From positions 496,001 through 560,000 of the forward strand of contig NZ_JALGRF010000001.1 of the NCBI RefSeq assembly GCF_022815725.1: a stretch of DNA of 64,000 bases, written 5' to 3'. This document shows positions 42,328 through 51,847 of this stretch, piece after piece. Numbering within the stretch: the first letter of the stretch is position 1; every line of letters begins with the position of its first letter. Position numbers and translations under genes: made by a program. This DNA is from Streptomyces sp. APSN-46.1. Lineage in GTDB: Bacteria > Actinomycetota > Actinomycetes > Streptomycetales > Streptomycetaceae. The notes below the pieces were generated by a model. It had not been told where the DNA came from and made no database searches. It saw only the letters and a program-made list of their open reading frames with translations.

Positions 42328-42347
42328 GGATTCTCGCGCGCGAATCC
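42328..42347. promoter_or_regulatory. GC-rich palindrome between copZ and the znuC-like gene
   Basis: GGATTCTCGCGCGCGAATCC is nearly self-complementary (arms GGATTC and GAATCC). It lies 40 bases beyond the copZ stop and about 100 bases before the znuC-like start, so it may be an operator or a weak terminator. Confidence 0.4.
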
Positions 42348-42387
42348 CTCCAACCTGCGGCGCCCCCAGCATCCGCCGCCCGTGCGC

Positions 42388-42597
42388 TCAGATCGCCGCG
42401 GCGACTTCGTAGCCTGCCCCGACGATGGCGGCACGGATCAGACGGTCGTCGAGCGGCGCACCGCTCACCGTGACGGCATGCGCGTCGAGATCGACGACGA
42501 CGTCGCTCACCCCGGTCACCTGCTTGACCTCCTCGGTGATGTGGCCGGCACAGTGGCCGCAGGTCATACCGGTCACGCGGTAGCGCTGCTCATCCAT
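42388..42597 (-). CDS. copZ: CopZ-like heavy-metal-associated domain protein
   Basis: A 69-residue HMA-domain protein. The metal motif GMTCGHCAGHITEEVKQVTG (about 10-29, CxxC) is followed by VVVDLDAHAVTVSGAPLDD and AIVGAGYEVAA. Such proteins carry Cu(I) to P-type ATPases or repressors. ATG 42597 has GAGGAG upstream. The copper ATPase at 43651-45957 is the likely partner. Confidence 0.9.
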   Translation of the reverse strand: MDEQRYRVTGMTCGHCAGHITEEVKQVTGVSDVVVDLDAHAVTVSGAPLDDRLIRAAIVGAGYEVAAAI

Positions 42598-42878
42598 GGC
42601 GTTCTCTCCTCGACAGTGACGTACAGGGTGGAGGGTCCGGTCGGCTCTCGCTCGCAGAGCTCGGAGACCGTCTGCCTCTCCCACGTAGTCGTACGGAGTG
42701 GCCTTCTGGTTTCCGCGAGTTGGGGCCGGCTGGGAGCAGTCGAAGCACAGGCCCGGACCGCTGTGCTCCCACGGGGGTTCACCAGGGTGCTTGCGCTCGC
42801 TACCGAACGGGCATTCCCTTCACGTCCGGTGGCGGGAGGCCGTTCCGTGGACGGACGCGAAAGGAAAGGGCACGTGTG

Positions 42879-43094
42879 ATGACCGATATCAATTCCCTGG
42901 CCCCGATAGCGACGTTCTGCGGCAAGTGCGACTGCGGCTGCCCCCAGTTGTTCGTGGACGAGTCCGCGCCGGTCGAACGGCGCGTCGTCATCACTGATGA
43001 CTTCGGACAGCGTGTGGAGATGAGCGCCGACCAGTTCGGCTCGCTCATCGAGGACGCCAAGGCGGGCGAACTCGACGCCGTCGCCGCTGTCTGA
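42879..43094 (+). CDS. small Cys-rich protein, 71 aa
   Basis: It starts at ATG 42879 after AAAGGAAAGGG. Residues 9-30 read PIATFCGKCDCGCPQLFVDE, with four Cys in a CxxCxCxC cluster, followed by an acidic half (RRVVITDDFGQRVEMSADQF) and a helical tail. The Cys spacing suits metal binding; the family is not recognised. It is divergent from copZ and convergent with the PCuAC gene, so it may be a metallochaperone or sensor of the copper/zinc island. A modified-peptide precursor is an alternative, but no modification enzymes are nearby. Confidence 0.7.
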   Translation: MTDINSLAPIATFCGKCDCGCPQLFVDESAPVERRVVITDDFGQRVEMSADQFGSLIEDAKAGELDAVAAV

Positions 43095-43126
43095 GTCGAC
43101 GTGTGTCGCCCACCGGCCGGTGGCGT

Positions 43127-43654
43127 TCAGCTGCCGGGCCGGACCACGATCGCGATGGTTTCGACCGGCTTGCTGTGGCGGAAGTGCAGGACGAAGCGAA
43201 CGACCTGACCCGCCTGCCAGCGTTCCTTCACCTTCACCATCACGTCCGCTCCGAAGGGGGACATGGCGAGGGTGTCCCCGGCCGGGATGTCGAGGGGCCC
43301 GGTCATGTTCATGGAGTCGGCCCCGGTACCCGCGCTCTGGTGCCGGCTCAGCATGGCCTGCTCCACGTCCGGGGAGGTGACGGAGACCAACTGATCATCT
43401 GCGCCACCCAGGTTCGAGACCCGGAAGAACGCCGCGGTGTTCTCCTTGCCGGCGTACGGGAGGAAGACGCGGCCGTCGTCGACCGCGATGCGGGGCGGAG
43501 CGCCGGCAGCTCCGGAGCCGGCCCAGGCCGTCAGTCCGCACAGTCCGACCAAGCACGCGATCACAGGAAGGGCCGCGGTCAGGTACGCCTCGCGCAGACG
43601 CCGGCGCGTCGGCCACCAGCCGTCCACCGCTTCTCGTCGAGTGGAATCGGTCAT
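43127..43654 (-). CDS. PCuAC-family periplasmic-type copper chaperone
   Basis: A 175-residue membrane-anchored or exported protein: an N-terminal segment with LTAALPVIACLVGLCGLTAW, then the PCuAC (DUF461) beta-sandwich. Copper ligands of the family, H(M)x10Mx21HxM-like, are visible as QAMLSRHQSAGTGADSMNMT and the later FGADVMVKVKERW with LHFRHSK. The family delivers Cu(I) outside the membrane, for example to cytochrome oxidase. Its ATG overlaps the copper-ATPase stop by four bases (ATGA), so the two are translationally coupled. Confidence 0.83.
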   Translation of the reverse strand: MTDSTRREAVDGWWPTRRRLREAYLTAALPVIACLVGLCGLTAWAGSGAAGAPPRIAVDDGRVFLPYAGKENTAAFFRVSNLGGADDQLVSVTSPDVEQAMLSRHQSAGTGADSMNMTGPLDIPAGDTLAMSPFGADVMVKVKERWQAGQVVRFVLHFRHSKPVETIAIVVRPGS

Positions 43655-45957
43655 CGTTCACTTCCTCCCCGGGCGCGGCGGGCCCGCGACGCACCGGCAG
43701 TTCGGCGGCCTGCGGGGTCCCAGCCTCGAAGGCGCAGGCTGTTCCCCACGACCAGGAGCGAGCTGGCCGACATCGCCGCCGCGGCGACCATCGGGTTGAG
43801 CAGGCCCACGGCTGCCAGGGGGACGGTGACGAGGTTGTAGCCGAACGCCCAGACCAGGTTGACCCGGATGGTCGCGAGGGTGCGCCGGGCCAGGCGGACC
43901 GCGTCCGCGACCGCCTCCACGTCACCGCGCACCAGGGTCACGTCCGCCGCCCCGATGGCCACGTCCGTACCGCTGCCCATGGCGATCCCGAGGTCCGCGG
44001 CGGCCAGCGCGATGGCGTCGTTGACGCCGTCGCCGATGACGGCGACCCGTCGGCCGTCGTCCCTCAACTGCCGTACGAGAGCGGCTTTGTCCTCCGGGGT
44101 GCAGCGGGCATGGAGGCGGGTGATCCCGAGTGCGGAGGCGACGGCCTCCGCGGGGGCCTCGCGGTCGCCGGTGGCTAGGATCGGCTCCACCCCAAGTCGC
44201 CGGAGGCGGTCGACGGCCCGGTAGCTGCCCGGACGCAGGACGTCCCCAAGGCCGATGAGCGCCTGGGCGACGCCGTCGACCCGTACCAGGACGGGCGTGA
44301 GCGCGGCGGCTTCGGCGGCTGCCAGTGCCTTCGCCAGGGCCTCGGGGAGATCGTCGCCCGGTGCGCACACCTCGACCGCACGGCCGTCCACCACACCGCT
44401 GACACCGGACCCGGGGGTGGCCCGAAATCCGGTCACCTGTGGCAATGTCTGGTCGGGTAGGTTCCGTCTCGCGTACGCCGCCAGCGCGACCCCGAGCGGA
44501 TGCTCGGAGCCCTGCTCCACCGCGCCGGCCAGCCGCAGGACCCTCTCCCGGCCCAAGCCTTCGGGGAGCGGGGTGAGCTGGGCGACGGTCATGTGCCCGG
44601 TCGTGAGGGTGCCGGTCTTGTCGAGGACGACCGTGTCGACGTGCCGCAGGGCCTCCAGGGCCTGGGGTCCGCTGACCAGGATGCCCAGTTGGGCGCCGCG
44701 GCCGGTGGCGGCCAGCAGGGCGGTGGGCGTCGCCAGGCCGAGAGCGCAGGGGCACGCGACGACGAGGACGGCCACGGCCGCGGTCACCGCCGGCTGCGGA
44801 TCCGCACCGGCGCCGAGCCAGAAGCCGAGCACGGTGACGGCCAATACCAGGACGACCGGTACGAAGACGCCCGCCACGCGATCGGCCAGACGCTGCGCCG
44901 CCGCCTTGCCGGCCTGGGCGTCGGTGACCATGCGGGTGATCCGGGCGAGCCGGGTGTCCGCGCCGACGGCGGTGGCCCGTACGAGGAGCAGCCCGCCCGC
45001 GTTCACCGCGGCCCCGATCACGGCCTGGTCCGGCCCGACCTCGACGGGATCGCTCTCGCCGGTCAGCAGGGACAGGTCCAAGGCGGAGTTCCCGGACACC
45101 ACGACGCCGTCCGTGGCGACCCGCTCCCCGGGCCGGACGACGAATTCCTGCCCGACGGTGAGCCGTTCGACCGGGATCCGCCGCTCCTTCCCGTTCTTGC
45201 GCACGGTCACGTCCTTGACCGCCAGCGCGGACAGCGAGCGCAACGCCGCGCCCGTACCGCGCCGCGCCCGTGCCTCCAGGAACCGGCCGGTCAGGACGAA
45301 CAGCGGTACACCGACCGCCGCTTCCAGATAGACGTCGGCGACATGACCACCGGCCGAGGGGAGGAGGGTGAAGGGCATCCGCATCCCCGGCTGCCCCGCG
45401 CCGCCGAGGAACAACGCGTACAGGGACCAGAGGAACGAGGCGACGACACCGAGCGAGACGAGCGTGTCCATGGTGGCCGCCGAATGCCGCAGGCCCCGCA
45501 GCGCGCGGACATGGAAGGGCCAGGCGCTCCACACGACCACTGGGGCGGCGAGCACGAGGCACAGCCACTGCCAGTTGCGGAACTGCAGAGCCGGGACCAT
45601 CGACAGGGCCATGACCGGCACGCAGAGCAGCACGGTGATCAGCAGCCGCTCGCGCTCGCTCCGATTCTCCTCCTCCGGTGCCGGATCCGCCGTTTCGCTC
45701 TCCGCCCGGCCCCGAGGTTCGGGAGGCGCGTGGAGTTCGGCCGTGTAGCCCGCACGCTCGACCGCTGCCACCAGCTCGTCCGTCGTGATGCCGGGCGGAT
45801 GGACCACTCGTGCCCGGCCGGTCGCCAGGTTGACCGTGGCACTGACGCCCTCGATCCGCCCGAGCCGCTTCTCCACGCGGCTGACGCAGGCCGCGCACGT
45901 CATGCCGCCGACGGTGAGGTCCGTGCTGGTAGGGGCGGTCGCCAGCTCCGGGCTCAC
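43651..45957 (-). CDS. copA: copper-translocating P-type ATPase
   Basis: A 768-residue P1B-type ATPase. The N-terminal HMA domain has TVGGMTCAACVSRVEKRLGR (about 15-34). Core motifs are LTGESDP, VVACPCALGLATP (the CPC membrane motif for Cu+), the phosphorylation site VVLDKTGTLTTGHMTV, the HP dipeptide in GSEHPLGVALA, and VIGDGVNDAIALAAADLGIA. GTG 45957 overlaps the upstream small membrane gene by four bases. It exports Cu(I) from the cytoplasm and is the central gene of the operon membrane protein-copA-PCuAC. Confidence 0.94.
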   Translation of the reverse strand: MSPELATAPTSTDLTVGGMTCAACVSRVEKRLGRIEGVSATVNLATGRARVVHPPGITTDELVAAVERAGYTAELHAPPEPRGRAESETADPAPEEENRSERERLLITVLLCVPVMALSMVPALQFRNWQWLCLVLAAPVVVWSAWPFHVRALRGLRHSAATMDTLVSLGVVASFLWSLYALFLGGAGQPGMRMPFTLLPSAGGHVADVYLEAAVGVPLFVLTGRFLEARARRGTGAALRSLSALAVKDVTVRKNGKERRIPVERLTVGQEFVVRPGERVATDGVVVSGNSALDLSLLTGESDPVEVGPDQAVIGAAVNAGGLLLVRATAVGADTRLARITRMVTDAQAGKAAAQRLADRVAGVFVPVVLVLAVTVLGFWLGAGADPQPAVTAAVAVLVVACPCALGLATPTALLAATGRGAQLGILVSGPQALEALRHVDTVVLDKTGTLTTGHMTVAQLTPLPEGLGRERVLRLAGAVEQGSEHPLGVALAAYARRNLPDQTLPQVTGFRATPGSGVSGVVDGRAVEVCAPGDDLPEALAKALAAAEAAALTPVLVRVDGVAQALIGLGDVLRPGSYRAVDRLRRLGVEPILATGDREAPAEAVASALGITRLHARCTPEDKAALVRQLRDDGRRVAVIGDGVNDAIALAAADLGIAMGSGTDVAIGAADVTLVRGDVEAVADAVRLARRTLATIRVNLVWAFGYNLVTVPLAAVGLLNPMVAAAAMSASSLLVVGNSLRLRGWDPAGRRTAGASRARRARGGSER

Positions 45958-46211
45958 CGCGCACCGCCCGTCTGCGTGCCGCCCGAGCCGCCGTGACCGT
46001 GCCGTCCGGGGCTGCCGACTTCGGGGGCGGCGCCCGTCCCGCTGGAGTGCATACCCGGTGCGACCGGACCGGCCGCAGCACCGATCACGTACGACAGGCA
46101 GAACATCAGCCCCAGCAACACCACGAACCCCGTGAGCGCCGGCGGCGGCACACAACGCCGCAGCGAGAGGTACACACCGGCGGGGAACTGCTGAGGTTGC
46201 GCCATCGCCAC
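45954..46211 (-). CDS. small membrane protein heading the copA operon, 85 aa
   Basis: A short protein with one strong membrane segment (ALTGFVVLLGLMFCLSYVIG, about 25-44), followed by a His/Met/Gly-rich tail (GPVAPGMHSSGTGAAPEV, then GRHGHGGSGG). ATG 46211 or 46205. Its stop overlaps the copA GTG (GTGA), so it is translated with the ATPase. The tail suggests a copper-binding partner, but the family is unknown. Confidence 0.68.
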   Translation of the reverse strand: MAMAQPQQFPAGVYLSLRRCVPPPALTGFVVLLGLMFCLSYVIGAAAGPVAPGMHSSGTGAAPEVGSPGRHGHGGSGGTQTGGAR

Positions 46212-46402
46212 TCCACTGAACGGGCGCTGTCCGGCGCCCCTCGCTCGTCAGGTGCTGCGGTACGCGGACCGCCGCCGAGGTGGCATCCCCTGGTGCGCTG
46301 ATGCCGTCCCCATGAGTAGTCGGGGGGACGCGTCCATGAGTTCCCGGGCTTCGCGACTCTCCCGACCGGCTTCCAGTCCAGAACTCCGAACCGAGTATCT
46401 TG

Positions 46403-46419
46403 TTGCATATCATTTGCAA
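46403..46419. promoter_or_regulatory. Zur-like zinc regulator box upstream of the tsaD homologue
   Basis: TTGCATATCATTTGCAA is a near-perfect 17-bp palindrome. Its central TGCATATCATTTGCA has the spacing of actinobacterial Zur boxes (TGAAAATCATTTTCA type). It lies 29 bases upstream of the proposed GTG, over the likely -10 region, as a repressor site would. Confidence 0.68.
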
Positions 46420-46447
46420 TTACAGATCAAGTGTGAAAGAGGTCGTG

Positions 46448-47518
46448 GTGGGCTCTCCTGTGGTGCTGGGCATCGAGTCGTCCTGCGACGAGACCGGGGC
46501 CGGAATCGTGTCCGGCGGACGGCTGCTCGCGCACGTGGTGGCGTCGAGCATGGACGAGCACGCGAGATTCGGCGGAGTCGTGCCGGAGATCGCCGCCCGC
46601 GCGCACGTGCAGGCCTTCAACCCGGTCGTACAGGAGGCCCTGAACCAGGCGGGGATGCGGATCTCGGACATCGACGCGGTCGCGGTGACGACCGGGCCGG
46701 GCCTGTCGGGCGCGCTCCAAGTGGGGCTGGCCGGGGCGAAGACCCTGGCCTACGCGGCCGGGGTGCCGCTGTACGGCGTCCATCACCTCGCCGGGCACGT
46801 CGCCGCCGACACCTTGGAGCACGGGCCGCTGCCCAATCCGTGCATGGTGCTGATCGTCTCGGGCGGGCACACCTCGCTGCTGTTCGTACGGGACCTCGTA
46901 CGCGATCCGATCCTCCACCTCGGCGACACCGTGGACGACGCGGCCGGGGAGTGCTTCGACAAAGTCGCGCGGGTCTTCGGCCTGCCCTACCCGGGCGGAC
47001 CGGCCATCGATCGGGCGGCACACGGGGGCAACGGCTGCGCGGTGGTGTTCCCGCGGCCCCTGACCCGGCCGGGCGACGCCCGGTACACCTTCTCGTTCTC
47101 CGGACTGAAGACCGCAGCCGCGCGCTGGGCCGAACAGCACCACATCCGCGGCGAGGAGATCCCCCTCGCCGACGGCGCCGCTTCGCTCCAGGAGGCCGTC
47201 GCGGACGTGCTCACCCGCAAGGCGCTGGCCGCCTGCCGGGAGTACGAAGTGCGCACGCTCGTCGTCGTGGGCGGGGTGGCCGCGAACTCGCGGGTGCGCG
47301 CGCTGGCCGAGCAGCGGTGCGCGGCGGCCGGGGTCGAGCTTCGGGTGCCGCCGCTGACTCTGTGCACCGACAACGGGGCGATGATCGCCGCGGTCGGCGA
47401 CCTGTTGGTACGCGCGGGCTCGGCTCCCGCGCAGCTCGACATGTCGATCGATCCGTCCGCTCCGCTGGAGTACGCGACCCTGCACCCTGTCGCCCGTGCC
47501 GCTGCGAGAGTCGCGTGA
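46448..47518 (+). CDS. tsaD: TsaD-family tRNA threonylcarbamoyladenosine transferase (likely paralogue)
   Basis: A 356-residue full-length TsaD/Kae1 homologue. [20 protein letters not shown] opens the ASKHA ATPase fold. [12 protein letters not shown] (about 111-122) supplies the metal-binding HxxxH pair, and [17 protein letters not shown] and [20 protein letters not shown] are family blocks. GTG 46448 is chosen with AGAGG 5 bases upstream; GTG 46445 is adjacent. TsaD acts with TsaB and TsaE to form t6A on tRNA. Those partner genes are absent here, and a Zur-like box precedes the gene, so this is probably a zinc-regulated second copy. Confidence 0.88.
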   Translation: MGSPVVLGIESSCDETGAGIVSGGRLLAHVVASSMDEHARFGGVVPEIAARAHVQAFNPVVQEALNQAGMRISDIDAVAVTTGPGLSGALQVGLAGAKTLAYAAGVPLYGVHHLAGHVAADTLEHGPLPNPCMVLIVSGGHTSLLFVRDLVRDPILHLGDTVDDAAGECFDKVARVFGLPYPGGPAIDRAAHGGNGCAVVFPRPLTRPGDARYTFSFSGLKTAAARWAEQHHIRGEEIPLADGAASLQEAVADVLTRKALAACREYEVRTLVVVGGVAANSRVRALAEQRCAAAGVELRVPPLTLCTDNGAMIAAVGDLLVRAGSAPAQLDMSIDPSAPLEYATLHPVARAAARVA

Positions 47519-47523
47519 GCGGG

Positions 47524-47700
47524 ATGGTCGTACGGAGGGTGTCCGCGGCGGAGTTGCCCGGGCTGCGGTGAGAGGTGGGGAGGGTGTACGCGGACGCGTT
47601 CGGGGGCCCGCCGTGGCACGAGGGTGAGTTCGGCCTGGACGCGTTCCTTGCCCGGCTCGCTTCGGATGTCGACCTCTGGCGGCGGGCACTGCATCGCCTA
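47524..47700 (+). pseudogene. GNAT acetyltransferase remnant
   Basis: MVVRRVSAAELPGLR is followed by an in-frame TGA (47569-47571), then in the same frame EVGRVYADAFGGPPWHEGEF and LDAFLARLASDVDLWRR, after which similarity ends. The pattern is the N-terminal third of a GNAT protein with a nonsense change and a lost C-terminus. Confidence 0.55.
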
Positions 47701-47929
47701 CGGCTTCGCCATCGCCCTCTCCCTGGCGACGGACACCCTCAGCGGCTCCGGTGCGGAACGCGCCCGTAGACGGTGGACGCGATGACCGGCGCCACCCGGC
47801 CCCGGTAGGAAGGCGGCAGCGTCGGGCCGCACGCGGTCAGTTGGCCGACGCACGCCTCCGATCCCGACGCTCGCCAGACACACGCGGGCCCCCCTCGATC
47901 TGGGGTTCGGCGTCGAAGGAGGCCCCGCG
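47700..47929. other. short unassigned stretch
   Basis: A plus-strand frame reads YGFAIALSLATDTLSGSGAE near 47698-47760, like the tail of a membrane protein, but it is too short to assign. Nothing else is seen before the riboswitch. Confidence 0.35.
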
Positions 47930-48060
47930 TGCACGTTATGCTGCAACCCGTCCCGCGGGGGAAGTCCGGTCGAAGTCCGGCGCTGACCCGCAACGGTAGA
48001 TGGAGCCGCACACGCGGTTCCGTGAGCCCGATTACCCGCGGTGATGAAGGCTCCTGTCAA
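47930..48060 (+). promoter_or_regulatory. cobalamin riboswitch
   Basis: The B12-box region reads GGGGAAGTCCGGTCGAAGTC then CGGCGCTGACCCGCAACGGT (about 47957-47996), with the downstream GAGCCCGATTAC (48023-48034). The order and spacing match cobalamin riboswitches of streptomycetes. It ends about 100 bases before the permease gene and should reduce its expression when cobalamin is plentiful. Confidence 0.85.
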
Positions 48061-48160
48061 TTCGCCGTGGACTGCGAGAAGGCGCTGCGCAGGGCGCCCC
48101 GCGTCCCGGGCCGCTCCTGTGCTCATGTAGGGCACGGCCTGAGGCGAAGGCGATCCGCCC

Positions 48161-49269
48161 GTGGCCACACCCCTGGAACTTGAACCAGCCGCGCCACTTC
48201 ACACGGCGCCTACCGGCGTCGGCCCCGCGCCGCCCAAGCGCGTATCACTGCCCCTTCTCTTCGTCACCCTGTGCGTCGCGCTTGTGCTCTCCATCGTGTG
48301 TGGGGCGGGGATGGGGGCGTCGGGACTGTCCTGGGGCGAGGCGCTGCGTTTTCTGTGGGCCGGGCTGGCAGGCGGATCCATAGCCCATGACGAAGTCTCT
48401 GCTTACACGATCGTGTGGGAACTGCGCTTCCCGCGAGCCGTGCTGGCCGCGGTCGTCGGAGCCGGCCTGTCGGCGATCGGCGTCGCCGTGCAGGCCATGG
48501 TCCGCAACGCCCTCGCCGATCCGTTCGTCCTGGGCATATCCTCGGGCGCGGCCGTCGGTGCCAATGCAGTCCTCCTCTTCGGGGCCTTCGGCGCTCTCGG
48601 TCTGTGGGCCCTGTCCACGGCGGCCTTCCTCTCCGCCCTCCTCGCCATGGCGCTGGTGTACGCGATCGCCCGCACCGCTGATGGTCTGACCCCGCTGCGG
48701 CTCGTCCTGACGGGCACCGCGATGTACTACGGCTTCTCGGCCGTCACCACGTTCATGGTGTTCGCGGCCGAGCGCGGCGAGGCGGCCCGCTCCGCGATGA
48801 TGTGGCTGCTCGGCAGCCTCGGCGGAGCCAGCTGGGCCTCCGTGCCGATCGCCGCGGGAGCCGTGCTCGTCGGCCTCGCCCACCTCACTGTGTCAGCGCG
48901 TCGCCTCAACGCCCTGGCGATGGGTGACGAGACCGCGGCCGCCCTGGGGGTGGACGCGGGGAGGCTGCGCAAGGAGCTGTTCCTGGTCTGTGCCGCCGTC
49001 ACGGGTGCCGTGGTCGCGGTAAGCGGTGCGATCGGTTTCGTCGGCCTGATGGTCCCGCACGCCGCACGGATGCTGGTCGGCGCGGACCACCGCCGGCTGC
49101 TGGCCGTCGCCCCACTAGCGGGCGCCGTCCTGCTGATCTGGGTGGACATCCTGTCCCGTGTGGTGCTCGCGCCCGTCGAGCTGCCGGTGGGCGTGCTGAC
49201 CGCCGTCATCGGCGTGCCGTGCTTCGTCCTGCTGATGCGCCGCCGCTCCTACACCTTCGGAGGCGCGTG

Positions 49270-49270
<1 letters not shown>
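48161..49270 (+). CDS. BtuC/FecCD-type ABC transporter permease
   Basis: A 369-residue FecCD-family permease with about ten membrane segments. It contains LRFPRAVLAAVVGAGLSAIG, QAMVRNALADPFVLGISSGA, GDETAAALGVDAGRLRKELF and VSGAIGFVGLMVPHAARMLV. GTG 48161 follows the riboswitch. Its TGA shares one base with the ATPase ATG. The riboswitch marks the substrate as cobalamin or another corrinoid, although the same fold also serves siderophores. Confidence 0.88.
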
Positions 49271-50055
<785 letters not shown>

Positions 50056-50061
50056 GGAGTC

Positions 50062-51096
50062 ATGGCCATCATGCCGAACCTCGTACGCCCCGCCGCACTC
50101 GCATTCGCCGCCGCCCTGGTGCTTACCGGATGCGGCGCGGAGGTCACCTCTCGGGACGGAGAGGGTGGTGATGCCAAGGCACGCGGCGGCCACTATCCGG
50201 TGACCATCGAGAACTGCGGCCAGAAGAAGAGCTACGACAAGGCCCCGCAGCGCGTGGTCACCAATGACGTCGGCATCACCGAAATCATGTTCGCGCTCGG
50301 ACTCGAGGACCGTATGGCGGGCTATGTGACGCCCGACGACAGGGGCGATCTCGCATCCGTTCCCTGGAAGGACGCTTACGACAAGACGAAGTGGCTCTCG
50401 AAGAAGACGATCAACAAGGAGCTGGTCCTCGACGCCCGCGCCGATCTGGTGTTCGCGGGCTGGAATTACGGCTTCAACGAGGGGGAGGGCTTCAGCCCCG
50501 CCGAGCTGGAGAAGGTGGGCATCGAATCGTACCTGCTGAGCGAATCGTGCCGCAACGGGCAGGGAAAGGCACGCGGGGTGATGCCGCCGCTCGAAGCGCT
50601 GTACACCGACCTGCGGAACCTGGGAAAGATCTTCGACGTCGATGACCGTGCGGAGGCTCTCATCGCGGACTTCGAGAAGCAGGTGGCCGAAGCGGAGGCG
50701 AAGGCCCTGAAGGGCGCTGACCGTCCGCGCGTCTTCCTCTATGACGGCGGTCAGGACAAGCCGCTGACCTCGGGTCTGTATGCCGGGCCGCACGACATCA
50801 TCACCAAGGCGGGTGGCGATCACGTCATGAAGGACCTCAAGGACAGCTGGGCGACGGTGGGCTGGGAGACCGTGGTCGAGCGTGACCCCGAGGTGATCGT
50901 GATCAACGATTACGGTGACACCACCGCGGAGCAGAAGCGGAATTTTCTGAAGTCCTATCCGCCGCTCGCCGGCGTCTCGGCCGTCAAGAACGACCGGATC
51001 GTCGTCCTCGACTACGCGGAACTGGTGGAAAGCCCGCGCAATCCCGCGGCCATCGCCTCACTCGCCTCGGATCTGAGGAAATTCTCTCGTGACTGA
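50062..51096 (+). CDS. BtuF/FepB-type substrate-binding lipoprotein
   Basis: A 344-residue class III solute-binding protein. The lipoprotein signal is AALAFAAALVLTGCGAEVTS (Cys near residue 24). The mature lobes include PQRVVTNDVGITEIMFALGL, DLVFAGWNYGFNEGEGFSPA and the C-terminal VGWETVVERDPEVIVINDYG. GAGGAG precedes the ATG. It is the third gene of the riboswitch-controlled operon and would capture the corrinoid. Confidence 0.88.
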   Translation: MAIMPNLVRPAALAFAAALVLTGCGAEVTSRDGEGGDAKARGGHYPVTIENCGQKKSYDKAPQRVVTNDVGITEIMFALGLEDRMAGYVTPDDRGDLASVPWKDAYDKTKWLSKKTINKELVLDARADLVFAGWNYGFNEGEGFSPAELEKVGIESYLLSESCRNGQGKARGVMPPLEALYTDLRNLGKIFDVDDRAEALIADFEKQVAEAEAKALKGADRPRVFLYDGGQDKPLTSGLYAGPHDIITKAGGDHVMKDLKDSWATVGWETVVERDPEVIVINDYGDTTAEQKRNFLKSYPPLAGVSAVKNDRIVVLDYAELVESPRNPAAIASLASDLRKFSRD

Positions 51097-51847
51097 CCGA
51101 AGAGACTCCGGCCGCCGCCTCAGCAGGCGGGCGGCGGTGCCCGCCGTCGCAGCAGCGCCGCCTAGGCCCACCAGTGGGCCACGACCAGCCGCACTACAGC
51201 CTCTGACGTAGCCTCGGGGCCGGCCCGGGTCCCGAGAACGGTCTTGTAGACGTGCAGCCTTCCTGCGTGCTCAGGCCGCTGCGGCGCTGAGTGCCCTTTC
51301 CCGCTGGGTCGGACTGGTCTGCTGCGTTCACGTCCCGCGTCTCGCCTGGTGTACGCATTCGGGGCTCGCTGGCCGCGAATGGCCCGGATCCTGCTCGTGG
51401 GGTGTGCCGGGACTACCGGGGCCTTCGTGTCGTTGCTGTGGCACCCGATTCGTCGCTTCGGGTGTGGTGGGGCGGCCGAGGGCGGAGGCGGGCGGCGAGG
51501 ACGCGTTCGTTACGGGCGCTGCGTCCGATCAGGTCGACCGCCGCCGCGTCGCACAGCGTGCGGAAGAGGAATCCGGCCGGCTCCCGGCAAGTCTCCCGTT
51601 CGCCGAAGGACGTTCCGATCTGATCGAGGGCCTCTTCCGTGGAGCGGAGTCGCGCCCCCAACCTGTCCTGTTCGGACACGTGTCTCCCTCGCCCGCCCTC
51701 CGTCGCCCAACTGCCGTGGAAGGCATTTCATCAGCCGGCGTGGGTTCCGAGGGTCAACGTGGGGGTGTTGCCGGACCGGTCGCCCGTACCGAGTGGCCTC
51801 TCGTGGGTCAGTCGCGCAGCGGGCGGATCGGAGGCCCCGCCGCCGCC
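51097..51847. other. 750-base gap with possible gene remnants
   Basis: Just after the transporter, CCGCCGCC and GGCGGCGG (about 51112-51137) could form a hairpin terminator. A minus-strand frame from 51679 (RLRSTEEALDQIGTSFGERE, then RTLCDAAAVDLIGRSARNER) resembles a GAF/PAS-type segment of a regulatory phosphatase and may be a fragment. Nothing intact is supported. Confidence 0.4.

Noticed and set aside
42228..42387. Search for a Zur-like box upstream of the znuC-like gene
   Set aside because: Only a GC-rich palindrome is present; nothing resembles the AT-rich Zur box seen before tsaD.
42879..43094. Cys-rich small protein as a lanthipeptide or methanobactin-like precursor
   Set aside because: No modification enzyme, leader-peptide pattern or dedicated exporter is adjacent; a metal-binding protein is more economical.
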